From: Campylobacter sp. CCUG 57310
GTDB taxonomy: Bacteria; Campylobacterota; Campylobacteria; Campylobacterales; Campylobacteraceae
Direction: 5' to 3'
DNA: 64,000 nt
NCBI RefSeq assembly: GCF_013201975.1
Contig: NZ_CP053845.1
Location: forward strand, 62,001-126,000
In this document: one piece after another, positions 40,457 through 50,946 of the stretch
Layout of the letters: every line of letters begins with the position of its first letter
How positions within the stretch are numbered: position 1 is the stretch's first letter
The notes under the pieces: generated by a model
Databases searched by the model: none
What the model was told of the DNA's origin: nothing
Seen by the model: only the letters and a program-made list of their open reading frames with translations
Position numbers and translations under genes: made by a program

Positions 40457-41230
40457 CTAAATTATAACAACTTCCGTTTTTAGTTCTAGGCCGAATTTTT
40501 CCAGCACTAGTTTTTTGGCTAAATTTATGAGATTTATTGCATCATCAAAGCTTGCATTATCAAAATTTATCAAGAAATTTGCGTGCTTTTCGCTAAATTT
40601 TGCTCCGCCGATAACGTGCCCTTTTAACCCGACGGCTTCGATAAGTCTGCCTGCGTAATCGCCAGTTGGATTTACAAAGCAGCTTCCAAAGCTGGCTCCT
40701 TTTGGCTGGTTTGAGCGTTTAAGCGCAAATTCGCTTGCAAGTGCAGCGTTAAAGCCTTTTGTTGCTTTAAATTTGGCTGCAAAAACAATTTCGTTTAGCT
40801 CACAATATCTATAAGCAAATTTTATCTCTTCTTTTTTTACCCAGCCTTGTTTTAAACGCATCTCAAGCAGATTGTCACTCATGGAAATTCCACAAAGCCC
40901 CGCATTCATCTTAATCATTCCTCCAAGCGTGCCCGGGATATTTTGCAAAAACTCAAAGCCCGCTAGATCGTGCTTTTTAGCAAAATTATAAATTTTACCA
41001 CTCTTTGTAGCAGCACCTATCTCTAAAATTTCGCTTTCAAGCTTTATATAGTCAAATTTATCGCTTAAAATCGCCATCGGTGCAGGGCTTGGCGAAACTA
41101 AAAGGTTGTTTCCGCTACCTATTATCACGCGTCCTTGCGTATCATCTTGCGTGCTATCTATGAGCAAAACCTCGTGCATGCCGCCGATTTTAACGGAAGT
41201 AAATTTAGAAAAATCAATAAGCCTAGTCAT
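40457..41230 (-). CDS. murB: UDP-N-acetylenolpyruvoylglucosamine reductase
   Basis: The 257-aa FAD enzyme reduces UDP-GlcNAc-enolpyruvate to UDP-MurNAc in peptidoglycan synthesis. Blocks: GSGNNLLVSPSPA (around 37), LQNIPGTLGGMIKMNAG (around 96-112), the catalytic Ser-Cys region GASFGSCFVNP (around 178) and LIEAVGLKGHVIGGAKFSEKHANFLIN (around 193-219). It is the short type usual in Campylobacterota. It overlaps fliQ by 4 bp, an order seen in related genomes. Confidence 0.93.
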   Translation of the reverse strand: MTRLIDFSKFTSVKIGGMHEVLLIDSTQDDTQGRVIIGSGNNLLVSPSPAPMAILSDKFDYIKLESEILEIGAATKSGKIYNFAKKHDLAGFEFLQNIPGTLGGMIKMNAGLCGISMSDNLLEMRLKQGWVKKEEIKFAYRYCELNEIVFAAKFKATKGFNAALASEFALKRSNQPKGASFGSCFVNPTGDYAGRLIEAVGLKGHVIGGAKFSEKHANFLINFDNASFDDAINLINLAKKLVLEKFGLELKTEVVII

Positions 41231-41493
41231 TGCACGAAATGCGGGATAAACTCAATCATTCGGATAGTAAAATCAACCATCATGCTTACCATCCAAGGCA
41301 TGAGAAATATGATAACGACGACTACGAGGATGATCTTTGGCACGAAGCTTAGCGTCATCTCGTTTATCTGCGTAGTCGCTTGAAAAATGCTGATGATAAG
41401 ACCCGCGCTTAGACCTGCTAAAAGCATGGGAAAGCTTAGATAAAGCGCGGTTTTAAAGGTCTCTATGCCCAGTTCGATTAGGGTTGATTGCAT
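41227..41493 (-). CDS. fliQ: Flagellar export protein FliQ
   Basis: The 88-aa product has two membrane helices separated by the conserved loop FQATTQINEMTLSFVPKI (around 38-55), a FliQ signature of the flagellar type III export gate. The gene lies between mqnD (1 bp upstream) and murB (4-bp overlap). Confidence 0.95.
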   Translation of the reverse strand: MQSTLIELGIETFKTALYLSFPMLLAGLSAGLIISIFQATTQINEMTLSFVPKIILVVVVIIFLMPWMVSMMVDFTIRMIEFIPHFVQ

Positions 41494-42366
41494 TTAGCTA
41501 AACCTTACGTCGTTGTATTCAGTTGGCACCAGATAGTCGCGCGCATCGATTAATTCATCGTAAAAGCCGTGCTTGTAGCCTATCTCAAACAGCTTGTTTA
41601 CGGCGTTTAGTTGTGTTTCATTCATCGATATGGAGCTATCGTTTGCATATAAATTCAGATAAATTTTAAGCTTTTCTTTATCGACTCGGATCAAATTTCG
41701 CTCCATGAGCATGTGAGATAAAAACGGCTTATGCTCGGTTGCGATTTTAACGGCTTTGGTAAGCACTCGCTCGCACTCTATGGCGTCGGTTATGGGAAGT
41801 GAGCGACGAACGGCCATGCCCCCAAGCGGAAGAGGTAGATCCCCGCCTGAAAACTCCTGCCATATATCCCAAATTTCACGCTCTACGCAAAGCCCGTCGC
41901 TAAAGGTTAAGATACTTTCGTGTATGAGCACCCCTGCATCAACTTCGCCGCTTAAAACGGCATTTTCTATCTCTAAGAAATTTTTATAAACTATGCGCAC
42001 CTCAGGATATGCCACACGAAACAAAAGCGCGTTTGTGGTGTGTTTGCCTGAGAGTGCGACCTTGAAATTTCGTTTTAGAATTTTATCTTTTTTCTTTACC
42101 AGTTTTGGTCCGTATCCCTCTCCGAAACTAACCGCGCACCGAAGCAAGGCATAGTTATCCCTTATAAGCGGATATAATCCAAAACTAATCGCAGTAGCGT
42201 CGTAAGTGCCTTTAAGCGCCTCTTCGTTAAGCGTTTGGATATCTAAAGCAAGGTTGCTAAAACGCAAATTTGTAGAATCAACCCAGCCGAATTTTATCGC
42301 CATATACATAAAAATATCGTCCGCATCGGGTGAATGCGCTACGCTAATATCTTTAAAATGTCTCAA
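41494..42366 (-). CDS. mqnD: 1,4-dihydroxy-6-naphthoate synthase MqnD
   Basis: The 290-aa product acts in the futalosine route to menaquinone, the quinone of Campylobacter respiration. It begins VAHSPDADDIFMYMAI, the MqnD family mark (SPDxDD), and has the periplasmic-binding-protein-like fold with VDAGVLIHESILTF (around 151-164) and GGDLPLPLGGMAVRR (around 192). The MqnA paralogue is excluded by this start motif. It leads the mqnD-fliQ-murB operon. Confidence 0.85.
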   Translation of the reverse strand: MRHFKDISVAHSPDADDIFMYMAIKFGWVDSTNLRFSNLALDIQTLNEEALKGTYDATAISFGLYPLIRDNYALLRCAVSFGEGYGPKLVKKKDKILKRNFKVALSGKHTTNALLFRVAYPEVRIVYKNFLEIENAVLSGEVDAGVLIHESILTFSDGLCVEREIWDIWQEFSGGDLPLPLGGMAVRRSLPITDAIECERVLTKAVKIATEHKPFLSHMLMERNLIRVDKEKLKIYLNLYANDSSISMNETQLNAVNKLFEIGYKHGFYDELIDARDYLVPTEYNDVRFS

Positions 42367-42513
42367 ATTTAATCCTTTTTAGGATTATAGGTTAAATTTT
42401 ATGAATAGTTGATTAAATTTAAGCTTCAAACAAGCTTTTATATCTTGAATAATAAAATTTGCTTTATTGCGATACAAGTTCTCGGTAAAATTAAATAGAT
42501 TCGTGGAGAGTAC

Positions 42514-42889
42514 TATGAAAAAGCATTGTTTTTTAGCGGATGTGCGAGTATTTTTGACGGTACGAGTTGGTATATAAATCCTAGTTTAAAGCAACTAAAA
42601 GGACAGCATATATCGCTGGTGATAGATCGTATTAAGTTATTTTCCTCATGTAGATATCGGTATGCTTAGCAATAAGTATTATATATACAAAGAGTGCGAG
42701 TACAAGGGGGACAATATCACTTATAACGGATACGGCGTAATCTTAACTCGTTATCCGATTTATCACTGCGGAAATATGCACTTTGTTACCGATAAGGACG
42801 GCTTCATCAAAGATTACGTAGAAGAGGGCTACAGATATCATGACGACTATCAGAAGTATTTTAAAGATCTGATAATAATCAAGAGATAA
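42514..42889 (+). pseudogene. Broken small lipoprotein gene
   Basis: Starting from ATG 42514 three frames together make a sensible short lipoprotein: one frame gives a lipobox (ALFFSGCAS, 42516 on) and GTSWYINPSLKQLKGQHISLVI, and another gives LSYFPHVDIGMLSNKYYIYKE and on to the stop at 42889. Two frameshifts are needed, one close to a T6 run at 42530 and one near 42630. The open 75-aa part at 42662-42889 is the intact end. It sits in front of a Sel1 gene. Confidence 0.5.
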
Positions 42890-42902
42890 TTAAGGAGAGA
42901 TA

Positions 42903-43520
42903 ATGAAATTTAAAATTTTAACCGCGATACTTGCCGCTTTTGCCATTAACTGCTTTGCCGAGGTTCCCCAAGATGTTGTGAATAGATATTTTGAGCTTAC
43001 GGATAACGGCAAATTTAAAGAGGCGATTGATCTCATGATGCCTTATGCCGAGCAAAAGGATGATGACGCCGAGCTTAAAGTAGGCTATGCTTATGAAGCG
43101 GGGCTTAAAAACTACAAAGACGGCATGATGTGGTATAAAAGATCGGCAGATAGAGGAAATCCCGTGGCTAAGTCGAATTTGGCGAATATTTATTATCATA
43201 TGTTTGATTATAAGCAGGCCTTTAAGCTATATGAACAAGCAGATAAGCAAAACTACGCACCTGCAGCTTATATGCTGGGTATTATCTACTACGACGAACA
43301 AGGCGATATAAAAATCGGAAGAGACTTAGTAAAGGCGGCGAATTATTTTAAAAAGGCGGCTGATTTAGGACATGCGGGGGGGGGTCAGTATATGCTTGGA
43401 ATTTGCTACATGAACGCCCACGGTGTAGCTCAGGATCTAAAAGAGGCTAAAAGACTTTTTACTCTTGCGGCTAAAAATGGAAACAAACGGGCTGAGGAGA
43501 TGCTTAATAAAATTAATTGA
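42903..43520 (+). CDS. Exported Sel1-repeat protein with internal G tract
   Basis: The 205-aa product has a signal peptide (residues 1-19) and Sel1/TPR-like repeats (AEQKDDDAELKVGYAYEAG; GNPVAKSNLANIYYHM; NYAPAAYMLGIIYYDEQG; GQYMLGICYMNAHGVAQD). Unlike the 39334 gene it has no Cys pairs. Codons for GHAGGGQ contain nine consecutive G's (43376-43384) in the last repeat, a likely slippage site; in this sequence the frame is intact. AAGGAG precedes the ATG. Confidence 0.8.
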   Translation: MKFKILTAILAAFAINCFAEVPQDVVNRYFELTDNGKFKEAIDLMMPYAEQKDDDAELKVGYAYEAGLKNYKDGMMWYKRSADRGNPVAKSNLANIYYHMFDYKQAFKLYEQADKQNYAPAAYMLGIIYYDEQGDIKIGRDLVKAANYFKKAADLGHAGGGQYMLGICYMNAHGVAQDLKEAKRLFTLAAKNGNKRAEEMLNKIN

Positions 43521-43582
43521 TCAAATTTGCGGCTTATATGAAATTCTTTATAAAATCGCAACTTTTATAAATTCAAATTTAC

Positions 43583-43610
43583 AAAAGAGCTATATTTTGG
43601 TAGCTCTTTT
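43583..43610 (+). terminator. Terminator of the Sel1 gene
   Basis: A 10-bp stem AAAAGAGCTA/TAGCTCTTTT with an 8-base loop, ending in a T-run, about 60 bp after the stop codon. Confidence 0.8.
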
Positions 43611-43721
43611 GGCTTTATGGTGATTATTTATTTTGGTTTTAGGGCTTTAAGCTTTTGTGCAAATCAAATATAAAATTTAAACTTCAAATTTCAAATAAAC
43701 GAAAATTCATCTCAAATTTGA

Positions 43722-43727
43722 TAAAAT
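43722..43727 (+). promoter_or_regulatory. Possible recA -10 box
   Basis: TAAAAT, 33 bp before the recA start, with T/A-rich DNA upstream. No LexA box is seen, in keeping with the lack of a LexA in Campylobacter. Confidence 0.45.
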
Positions 43728-43759
43728 CAGACAATTTATTACAAATTTAAAGGCAGTAA

Positions 43760-46379
<2,620 letters not shown>

Positions 46380-46390
46380 TTGGAGTTGAT

Positions 46391-47167
46391 ATGGGTAAAA
46401 TTTGGTTTTTTGTATTGATTTTTTTAAGTGCTAGCTTTGGCAGAGAGAATCCGTTTGTGCCGACGGGCGAGTTAAATACAAGTGTAACTACGACAAATTC
46501 GGTTGAAATTTTAGCTCCTTTTGAAAAGCAAAACATAAAATTCCCGAGCGATGCAAGGAATTTTATCTCTATATCGGTTAAGTATAAGAGCGAAGACGGA
46601 AGTATCAAAGAAAAAGTTATTGATGTAAATAAGAGTATAAATTGGCATGATGAACTAACGCTAACAAAGACTCTATCGCCTGCGGTAGTGCTAAAGCCTG
46701 ATGTGTCGGTTACGATGAATGAGCCTGTTGTTGATGTTTCGGTTAAAACCGCTCCCAAACCTATGGGCGCTGATATAAATTTAACCGGACAAGACACTAT
46801 GAAACAAGAGCCGATGCAAGAAGTGGTTATCAAGCCTGCTCCTGCTGAAGAAAAAAAACAAGAGCCACTTAAAAAAATAAGCTTTCATAAAGCGGATTTT
46901 GAATTTGGTCCTATGAGCCTTAAAATTCTCACAAAAGATATTAAAACAAGAGACTTTGCCGTGCTTAAAGACAAAAAGATCGTAATTGACTTCAAAAATC
47001 CAAAAGGGTTTCTTACTAAGACTTTTAAGCTTGACTGCGGTGCTTTTGAATCAATCACTTTTGGAGCTCACGATGGATTTTACCGAGCTTCCATAACTCT
47101 TGATAAGAGATATAAATACACAATTACTAGTGACGAGGAGGGATATGTCTTAACTTTAAAGAGGTAA
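46391..47167 (+). CDS. AMIN-domain periplasmic protein, CgpA-like
   Basis: The 258-aa product has a signal peptide (residues 1-17) and a C-terminal AMIN domain (about 165-258), a fold that binds peptidoglycan or targets proteins to the septum. The region before it holds three Campylobacter N-glycosylation sequons (D/E-x-N-x-S/T): ELNTS, DVNKS and DINLT. By order it matches C. jejuni Cj1670c (cgpA), a known glycoprotein. It follows the FtsB-like gene by 11 bp. Confidence 0.75.
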   Translation: MGKIWFFVLIFLSASFGRENPFVPTGELNTSVTTTNSVEILAPFEKQNIKFPSDARNFISISVKYKSEDGSIKEKVIDVNKSINWHDELTLTKTLSPAVVLKPDVSVTMNEPVVDVSVKTAPKPMGADINLTGQDTMKQEPMQEVVIKPAPAEEKKQEPLKKISFHKADFEFGPMSLKILTKDIKTRDFAVLKDKKIVIDFKNPKGFLTKTFKLDCGAFESITFGAHDGFYRASITLDKRYKYTITSDEEGYVLTLKR

Positions 47168-47297
47168 CCTTTGCTCTATTTGACTTTTAATATTGTTAAG
47201 ATATATTGGTTTAAGCGTTTTTGTAAAATTTTTATATCTGCATGATAATAAATTTGGTTGTTTAAAATTTAAGCCTATGGGCTTTGTTTGATTAACT

Positions 47298-47534
47298 TCA
47301 CTGTATAGTTGCTTGATTCATATCTTTACTAAAATTTCTTGATGTTTTCCTAGTGTCATATTTAAATCTTATCTCGGTTTGTTTTGTGATTATCTTAACT
47401 AAGTTTTCTAGGCTGTCAAGTCTTTTATTAATGCTATCTATCCTTAAAGATATTATCCAGTTAAGACCCGTAAGCAAAAGAGCCGATACTGTTACTATCG
47501 GCTCAAGATGATTTAAAAAATCAAATGAAGTCAT
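47298..47534 (-). CDS. Small membrane protein, last gene of a three-gene cluster
   Basis: The 78-aa product has one membrane helix (about residues 12-30) and a coiled-coil tail (DSINKRLDSLENLVKIITKQTEIRFK). Its start overlaps the stop of the 113-aa gene by 1 bp. No family recognised; the size and layout recall the YvrJ-type membrane proteins found with DUF1659/DUF2922 genes in Firmicutes. Confidence 0.55.
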   Translation of the reverse strand: MTSFDFLNHLEPIVTVSALLLTGLNWIISLRIDSINKRLDSLENLVKIITKQTEIRFKYDTRKTSRNFSKDMNQATIQ

Positions 47535-47875
47535 TACGATATAGCAACTTCGGATATACCGATGATATAAACTTCATCAAATTTAACGTTATTAAATGTA
47601 ACGTCTTTTAATGCCGCTTTTATTTCGCTCTCTTTAAGTCCGGCTTTGCCGTAAAAAGTTAAAGTATGCTTTCTACCTGCTTGACTTTTACCCGTAACAG
47701 TTACCCTTAACACGCTTGCCTCTACTTCATTACCTGAAGTGCTTTCAACTTCATAAATGTTGTAAATTCCCTCTAAGTGATTATCACAAAAAGTTTTAGC
47801 CGTTGCTCCGTCGGCAGGAACTGCAAAGCCAAAGGTTCTGCCTGCTATTTGATTTCTTACTAATGATTTAGCCAT
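47534..47875 (-). CDS. Hypothetical protein, 113 aa
   Basis: The soluble, beta-rich product starts MAKSLVRNQIAGRTFGFAVPADG and ends with TLTFYGKAGLKESEIKAALKD and VTFNNVKFDEVYIIGISEVAI. The TLTF...LKESEIKAAL block resembles the DUF1659/DUF2922 type (a strand pair followed by T/E-x-E-I-KAA-helix), but the similarity is weak. It overlaps the 61-aa gene by 16 bp and abuts the membrane protein gene. Confidence 0.55.
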   Translation of the reverse strand: MAKSLVRNQIAGRTFGFAVPADGATAKTFCDNHLEGIYNIYEVESTSGNEVEASVLRVTVTGKSQAGRKHTLTFYGKAGLKESEIKAALKDVTFNNVKFDEVYIIGISEVAIS

Positions 47876-48045
47876 TTTCTTATCCTTTCTTGCTTGTCAA
47901 ATTTAAGCGTTACGTATTCGCATTTTACATCGCTATCATAAGAGCTATCAAATTTACCTTTTATATCGGCTAAAAGCTCTGGATATTCGCTTGCGGATTT
48001 AACGTGAGGAAACAAGATGTAATTACTGTCGCAAAAGATAAACAT
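47860..48045 (-). CDS. Hypothetical protein, 61 aa
   Basis: A short product (61 aa) with no recognised family, signal or membrane segment. It is the first of three overlapping minus-strand genes, which supports it being real. The sequence is AT-typical; a start at 48045 has only a weak ribosome site. Confidence 0.45.
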   Translation of the reverse strand: MFIFCDSNYILFPHVKSASEYPELLADIKGKFDSSYDSDVKCEYVTLKFDKQERIRKWLNH

Positions 48046-48875
48046 TAAATTGGATATGGAATAAAATTTGATGCGAACGGATTCTTTTTAGTATTTATTT
48101 TTACTATTGTACTAAAGCTAGTCAATACATAAATTGCTCAAAATATTTAACTCTGTTGAATTTAAGTTTGGAATACAAAAATGAATTAGCAAACAACAAG
48201 TATTCATTAAAATGAGACTTAATAACTCTTAAATTTAATTAGAAAAATTAAATTTTAAATTTTAAAGAATATTAAAGAATGTTTCAAATAGTTACATAGT
48301 GTAGTCAGAGTATTTTAAATAAACTAAAAGTATTATTTTATGCATAATTTTAATTTATTTTTAACAAAAAATAAATTTGGCAAATTATAATTTGTAACGA
48401 TTTAGTTACTATTTTTATTATTTAAAATTATGTATATCTAAATTTTGTACATAGAATTATATATAATAGTAATACATCATATTTTTAATATTAAATATCA
48501 AATAGTGAATTTACAATATTTCTAGATAATAAATTTATAATTTATATATAGAAAGGTTATAATATTAAAAAAACATCATAAAAAACGTGAAAATAATATT
48601 TCGCTTACACTTAAATTTAGAATAGTTTAAAAAAATATATATTAATATTTTATTTAAAATAGGATTAATACATTAGTTCTTGTGTTTCTCTTGTCATGAA
48701 AGGAGGGTATAAGGACAAGAGCTAGATTTGATTTGTTTCTATATAAAAAGATCAAATAGTCAAAAATTTGGCTTTAGTTTTTTTAAATCTAAAGATTAAA
48801 TTTTAATATTTAGATTTGTACCGATAGCATAATTTTTGAAAAATGTTGTTTATAAAATTTATGAAGGAGAATGAG
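48046..48875. other. Long AT-rich leader region upstream of mccA
   Basis: About 830 bp, more than 80 % A+T in large parts, with no credible gene. It has many A/T runs and a hairpin with an AGGAGGG sequence in its loop at 48688-48721. A 9-codon frame (ATG 48695) begins in that hairpin. It may hold a long regulated 5' leader and respiration-controlled promoter. Confidence 0.55.
48688..48721 (+). promoter_or_regulatory. Hairpin with Shine-Dalgarno-like loop in mccA leader
   Basis: CTCTTGTC (48688-48695) pairs with GACAAGAG (48714-48721); the 18-base loop contains AAAGGAGGG. It lies 155 bp before the mccA start. A regulatory role is an inference from its shape and place. Confidence 0.4.
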
Positions 48876-50870
48876 ATGAAACGAGGTTGGTTAAAATTTA
48901 TAACCTGTAGTTGTTTTCTTGCTATGTGCGCTATATCTCCTCTAAGCGCAAACGACAAGTACGAGGAGCCCTTTGAGCAAGGTGAGACATTTCAGAATGA
49001 CGGTGTTGCCCCAAGAACTTTGGAAGACTATGTTGGGCATGAAAAAGAGTATTGGGAGTATTTGAAGAAAAATCACCCAGTTTTTCATTACGAAAAAGAA
49101 GGTAGGCTCGTAGGTAAATACGGCTTAAGCGATCGTGTGGAGGAATTTATCGAGATAAACCAAGGCCCTGCTTATGCTAAAGAGAACAATATGGAGCATA
49201 CCGCAGTTACTTATCGTCTTGGTATGGAGTCATTCCTTGACTTTCCAAACAAATTCGTAGGGCATAAAAAATGCGGCGAGTGTCACCCTGCTCAATATAT
49301 GCAATGGGAGCGCTCACGTCACGCTAAAACCATAAGATGGCCAGAAGAGCTTGAAGAGGTAGGCGGAGATGTTAAAAAAGGACTTCCGGGAGCTATTGAG
49401 ACAACTCCTATTCTTACTACAGGTATTGAGCCTGATGATACATATGGCATCATAGGAACCCCAAGAACAAAATACGGCTTCCTTGATAAATGGTTAGTTC
49501 GCGGAACATATCACGTTGAAGACGGAAATTTAAGCGATCTTAGCGGTAAACTAGTAGCGGGCGGTAACCAATACTCAGTTTTATGGGCTAAATTCCTAAC
49601 TCCTGAAATGACTAAAAAGATAGCAGAATTCTCACCGGGATTCCCTACTAAAATGGAAGATTTCGGCAAGAGCGGTTCTCATATGTGGGGTATGAACTCA
49701 TACGGCGCATCAAATAGAAAAAATTTCAAATTCCAACCTGCAAGTGCGTATTGCGAAATTTGTCACACATTTAAATTCGACTTTAAATCTAAAGATGAAT
49801 TCTATGCAGCGCTCGGCGATGCTAAAAAGCTAAGAGAGCATACTATAACAAAAGGTATTAGCTGCGAGGAGTGCCACGGTGCTGGAGCTCACTTATACGG
49901 AGCTAGAGGTGCGGGTATGCCAAGTAACTGCGAAAGATGTCACCAAAGATTTGCTTGGCATAAAGCAGACTCTGAAAAAAACCCAAGAAAACAGTTTAAC
50001 GCATACTTTAAATCATCTTGTCCATCTTGCGGAACCGAAGGTGCTCAACTGTTTAACTCCGCTCACTACGATGAGGGTATGAGATGTAACACTTGCCACG
50101 ATCCGCACGAAGTTACAGCCAACGACTGGAAAGACGGCTATACATTAACAGGACTTAAAAAGACTTGCGAAGACTGCCACGAAGTTCAAAAAAGCTTCTT
50201 TAAACAAGGCGGAATTCATGCTAAAGACAATTGTACAGGATGCCACATGCCAAATATGATGAGTTGTGAGAACTTCGCAGCTGTTCAAAATCCTGACAAA
50301 GGCGGATTTGACAACGTTCGTGCTTCACACATCTGGAACATCATGGTTGATAAAGATAGAAAATCAATCAACCCACCTGAAGGCAAACCAAGAGATCCTA
50401 TGACCGTAAAAGGCTGGACACTTGATAGAGATGAAAACGGAAGATTCTTCGTTGACTTAATGTGGTCTTGCGGTAGAACAAGCTTTAGTGATCCTAACCT
50501 AATGGCTCCTGGAGCTAGCGGTTGCCATAGCCCTGTTCAATCAACATTGCCTGATAAGCTTAAATTTACAGATCAAGCTATGATTTATGACCTGGTTATG
50601 GAATGGCAACTTCCTGTTAAAGACGGCTACTCAAAAGTAGAGATTGCTCTTAGAAAGATTGATCGCGGTATGAGTAACAACAAAAAACTTACAACAGATC
50701 AAAAAGCTAGAGTTATATCTTATGCAAGACAAGCCGAGGATATCTTAGAAAAACTTAAAAAAGACGGTTCTTGGGGTGTTCACGGACCTAAATATTCTTT
50801 GAAACTAGTTGATGAAGCTTTGGTTTACGTTGAGCAAGCAACAAACATCTTAGAAGGTAAATCAAAATAA
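48876..50870 (+). CDS. mccA: Octaheme sulfite reductase MccA
   Basis: The 664-aa periplasmic enzyme reduces sulfite to sulfide with six electrons as a terminal respiratory reductase. A signal peptide (residues 1-28) is followed by seven CXXCH heme sites (CGECH, CEICH, CEECH, CERCH, CNTCH, CEDCH, CTGCH) and one special site, C-x17-CH (C in MWSCGRTS, CH in SGCHSP), matching the C-x15-CH type of Wolinella MccA. A further CPSC pair without His is present. One N-glycosylation-type sequon (DGNLS) occurs. Start 48876 is preceded by GAAGGAGAATG. Confidence 0.93.
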   Translation: MKRGWLKFITCSCFLAMCAISPLSANDKYEEPFEQGETFQNDGVAPRTLEDYVGHEKEYWEYLKKNHPVFHYEKEGRLVGKYGLSDRVEEFIEINQGPAYAKENNMEHTAVTYRLGMESFLDFPNKFVGHKKCGECHPAQYMQWERSRHAKTIRWPEELEEVGGDVKKGLPGAIETTPILTTGIEPDDTYGIIGTPRTKYGFLDKWLVRGTYHVEDGNLSDLSGKLVAGGNQYSVLWAKFLTPEMTKKIAEFSPGFPTKMEDFGKSGSHMWGMNSYGASNRKNFKFQPASAYCEICHTFKFDFKSKDEFYAALGDAKKLREHTITKGISCEECHGAGAHLYGARGAGMPSNCERCHQRFAWHKADSEKNPRKQFNAYFKSSCPSCGTEGAQLFNSAHYDEGMRCNTCHDPHEVTANDWKDGYTLTGLKKTCEDCHEVQKSFFKQGGIHAKDNCTGCHMPNMMSCENFAAVQNPDKGGFDNVRASHIWNIMVDKDRKSINPPEGKPRDPMTVKGWTLDRDENGRFFVDLMWSCGRTSFSDPNLMAPGASGCHSPVQSTLPDKLKFTDQAMIYDLVMEWQLPVKDGYSKVEIALRKIDRGMSNNKKLTTDQKARVISYARQAEDILEKLKKDGSWGVHGPKYSLKLVDEALVYVEQATNILEGKSK

Positions 50871-50883
50871 GCTAAACACGGCT

Positions 50884-50904
50884 GCGGGGCAAAAATCGCC
50901 CCGC
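50884..50904 (+). promoter_or_regulatory. Hairpin between mccA and the cytochrome gene
   Basis: Stem GCGGGGC/GCCCCGC (7 bp) without a U-run, in the short gap between two co-directional genes. It may adjust the ratio of the two messages or protect the mccA 3' end. Confidence 0.55.
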
Positions 50905-50946
50905 TATACCTAGTGACGGTTCATTAGGATATATGGAGGAAAGAAT

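Noticed and set aside
48695-48724. A 9-codon leader peptide before mccA
   Set aside because: No ribosome site of its own and too short to judge; kept only as part of the hairpin finding.
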